From: Taxillus chinensis
Lineage: Eukaryota; Streptophyta; Magnoliopsida; Santalales; Loranthaceae
Length of the DNA: 64,000 bases
Direction: 5' to 3'
Assembly: GCA_023512835.1 (NCBI GenBank)
Contig: CM042084.1
Location: forward strand, 15,634,403-15,698,402
Shown: positions 61,717 through 64,000 of the stretch, piece by piece
Position numbering within the stretch: position 1 is the stretch's first letter
How the letters are laid out: the number at the start of each line of letters is the position of its first letter
The notes under the pieces: generated by a model
The model's input: the letters and a program-made list of their open reading frames with translations, nothing else
Databases searched by the model: none
What the model was told of the DNA's origin: nothing
Program-made: the position numbers and the translations under genes

Positions 61717-62331
61717 TGATGTCAGAGCAGTCAATCTTGTGGATTTTCATAGCATTTAGGACTTCCTCAATATCTCGTGTTTCTACCACACAAATACGTT
61801 GTTATTTTCTGGCCTTTATTGCTCCAGATTCTCTAGAATCACCCAATCGGATAGAATGGCTGAAACAAGAGAGCACTCTAGAAATAATGGTCAGCCACAT
61901 GTTACATCAGTACAACCACCTGATGCTACTAATAAAAAAGTCCCTAGCCTTATTCAGGAGGATGTAGAGAAGATAAAAACCTTTTCATGAACCTCAAAAA
62001 AAAAAAAAAAAAAAACAAGGTACCCATTCTTTCGCATATTCAAATGAGCTTCCACTTTCTATAGGGTTAAATGTCTGGTAATATTTTTCTTCTTAGCCCC
62101 TGGATTATAAATTCAGGTGCAACTGACCATGTGACAAATTCACCAAATCTGTTCACTTCATATTCTCACTGTCCAAGTGGTAGGAAAATAGCTACTACTG
62201 AATGCTTACTAACTAATATGGCTGGAACAAGCAATATTAAGTTGACTCCATCTCTAACCCTGAGAAACATCGTAGGCGTGGACATCCTTCTTTTAGGCAA
62301 CTATTTTTCCCGCTGGTGTAACTGGTTGTAA
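61717..62331 (+). mobile_element. Ty1/copia element 5 with deleted gag
   Basis: ATGATGTCAGAGCAG at about 61716-61730 matches the LTR primer site, followed by a gag start reading MAETREHSRNNGQPH. Gag then breaks off at an A-rich tract (61995-62015). The next recognisable part is protease: WIINSGATDH, NLFTSYSHCPSGRKIAT and SLTLRNIV, where the catalytic Asp of the usual D-S-G-A triad is Asn. Lies in the large helicase intron that leads to the right edge. Confidence 0.7.
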
Positions 62332-62759
62332 CTGTTATCAACTATCTGCAGCAAGCAGCAGCTGTGTTGAGGTTTTGTGTGTATGGATAACCCCATAAAG
62401 TGATCTCAATTGATTGAGCTCGTAGAGGAAATCAACTATACACAGGCACTTTATCTGATCAAAGAAGATACCTCAATACAAGCTAAGTTGAAGATCGAGT
62501 TGTTTTAGTATTGTTCTTACTGTACAAACTCTAAAGTCTAAAGTCAACGGAAGTAAACTCTAGGATGAGACCAGACAAAGTCAACAAGGATCAACCCTAG
62601 AAAGTTGATCGTCAACATGAGTCAACTATTATTTGAGGAGTTTGCGTGAAATCTAAATCTGAGCAGTTGCGATCAAAAGTGTCCAGTCATGAACAAGCAT
62701 GAATGAAGTCTCAACCAAGTGGATTGCTTATTACGATAGGAGGAAAGACTGTTGTGAGC

Positions 62760-62960
62760 ATTGAAAGCAGTTACAAGCAAAATCATTTCAGATACAAACA
62801 AGCAGCAAGCCAATGGCAGTTGCAAGCAGATTGATCAGTTGCAAGTAGATTGATCGGTTGCGAACACGAGTCATCAGTTGCAAACAAGTATAATTAGTTT
62901 TGAACAAGTGTGGCTAGTGACCCTAGTCACGAACAAATGAGAGATGCCAATTGCAAACAT
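62760..62960. repeat. Degenerate short tandem repeat
   Basis: The words CAGTTGCAA(G/A)CA, TTGATC and AAGTAGATTGAT recur about eight times with irregular spacing of 18-27 bases. Noncoding. Confidence 0.5.
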
Positions 62961-63149
62961 CGACCCATGCAATTCCAAGCGAGAAAGAGGTTTGAACAAA
63001 GAATACTGCAAATATGAATACAAAGCACTTGGGTAAGTCAGATAACGTCATTATGATTACATTCATCTCAGACGTTGAAGGAGAGTTGTTTCTCCCACAA
63101 ACGTTAGCATTAACGATGAAGGGTAAAGCACAGATGCATGAAGAAAATG

Positions 63150-63480
63150 CACAATGTCGGGCGCAAATTTAGAAATAGCGCTGGCCCTAATACGTACAGT
63201 TGGCTAAGGTGATGCTAGAGTATCCCAAAGTAAACCTATATAAGAAAGAGATAGAGTTCTAATAGAGTTAGTTTAAATGACTTGTAGTATTAGCTACCTG
63301 TCATTAGTTGTCAATTAGATGATTATAATTAGTTATCAATTATATGTAAATTAAGGTATTGCCTAATTAGATCTTATCTAGGTTGTATAAACATATGGTT
63401 GTATTTTCTCAATGAAATAACAAGAAAAAGAAATTATTTTCTCTATAGTATTAGTTGGAATGACTTGTAGTGTTAGCAAA
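63150..63480 (+). mobile_element. Probable copia LTR fragment
   Basis: TAGTTGTCAATTAGATGATTAT, a later TAGGTTGTATAAACATATG region and TTTTCTCAATGAAATAACAA are typical of copia LTRs near their TATA and polyadenylation parts. A direct repeat of about 27 bases (TTAGTT--AATGACTTGTAGT-TTAGC) lies at about 63265 and 63449. No partner LTR was placed. Confidence 0.4.
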
Positions 63481-63669
63481 CAGTCCTGTCGAAACAGAAA
63501 CTGTCCTAGGAGGATCTAACTTGAAGTCCAGTCTTCCAACACTGCCGTCACCACAGTCACCATCATCTAGGCTGCCATAGACAAACTTTCTTAGGACACA
63601 AGGCAATCATAAAACAGTTTGTCATTGTCCTGCTGCCGTCACCTCCCACCACCGTTCCATCTCTACCAG

Positions 63670-63812
63670 ATTGTTTTTCCCAAAGTAGTCTACGCCCCTC
63701 GTCTTTAAAGGCACTCCTGTGAGAGTCGGGGGTTCGACTTTAGTAGCTAGCGAGGTGGGGCTGAGGGGAATTTTGAGTAGAATATGAAGTGAGTTGTAAT
63801 ATATATTTTTAA
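63670..63812 (+). mobile_element. Second SINE-like copy
   Basis: Contains a B-box GGGTTCGACT and shares with the SINE at 47835 the order GAGGTGGGGCTGAGGGG-ATTTTG-GTAGAAT then GTTGTAATAT followed by T and A runs. The A-box part is poorly preserved, and no target duplication was found. Confidence 0.5.
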
Positions 63813-64000
63813 AAAAAATCCTTCTCTTTGCCAAGGGGACTCCAATATGCAATGCAAAGCAGAAATGAAAAAAAAAAATTGAAGCCTCAAAACAATCAAT
63901 AGGCAAGTGAGATGTTGGTAGTAATGTAAGTATAAATAACACGTATCACTTTGCCACCACTGCAGCCCCACAAATCAGCTGTTGTACTACTATTGGCATC

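Overview
This window looks like nuclear DNA from a flowering plant, most likely a eudicot. Six of the seven protein-coding genes are recognisably plant genes. Genes have GT-AG introns, the intergenic DNA is AT-rich, and plant-type LTR retrotransposons, a TRIM, a tRNA-derived SINE and a hAT-like MITE are scattered through it. I cannot name the species.

Layout of genes: (1) a START-domain lipid-binding protein, minus strand, six exons, 1557-4338; (2) a vacuolar zinc transporter of the MTP1/ZAT type, plus strand, 8854-10029, with an uninterrupted CDS; (3) a soluble inorganic pyrophosphatase, plus strand, eight exons, 11300-12924; (4) the mitochondrial small Tim chaperone TIM13, minus strand, two exons, 13880-16700; (5) a NGATHA-type B3 transcription factor, plus strand, 23210-24583, intronless; (6) a DGAT3-type soluble [2Fe-2S] diacylglycerol acyltransferase, plus strand, 43125-44672; (7) the C-terminal half of a SMARCAL1-like SNF2 helicase (CHR18 type), minus strand, 45194-60893, whose N-terminal exons, including the Walker A exon, lie beyond the right edge. 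All internal exon joins were checked by hand for reading phase.

Between these genes the DNA is mostly noncoding. Positions 24.6-43.1 kb form a gene-poor stretch containing a decayed Ty3/gypsy element (30.3-33.4 kb) with a three-LTR TRIM nested inside it, a degenerate minisatellite (37.4-37.7 kb), and GC-rich hAT-like debris (41.8-42.7 kb). An almost perfect 710-bp direct duplication sits at 19.1-20.6 kb, and a (CT)65 tract at 21.5 kb. The introns of the helicase gene are swollen by at least five Ty1/copia fragments in both orientations, and one of these carries a SINE with a clear target-site duplication.

The gene order carries information. MTP1, PPA and NGA also lie close together in Arabidopsis (from memory At2g46800, At2g46860, At2g46870), and DGAT3 and CHR18 have consecutive Arabidopsis locus numbers (At1g48300, At1g48310). 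The window therefore appears to join two old microsyntenic blocks. The genes do not form a pathway. I found no clearly new biological system; the most interesting items are the conserved neighbourhoods, the PIP-like motif at the helicase C terminus, the nested TRIM and SINE insertions, and a few structured noncoding segments.
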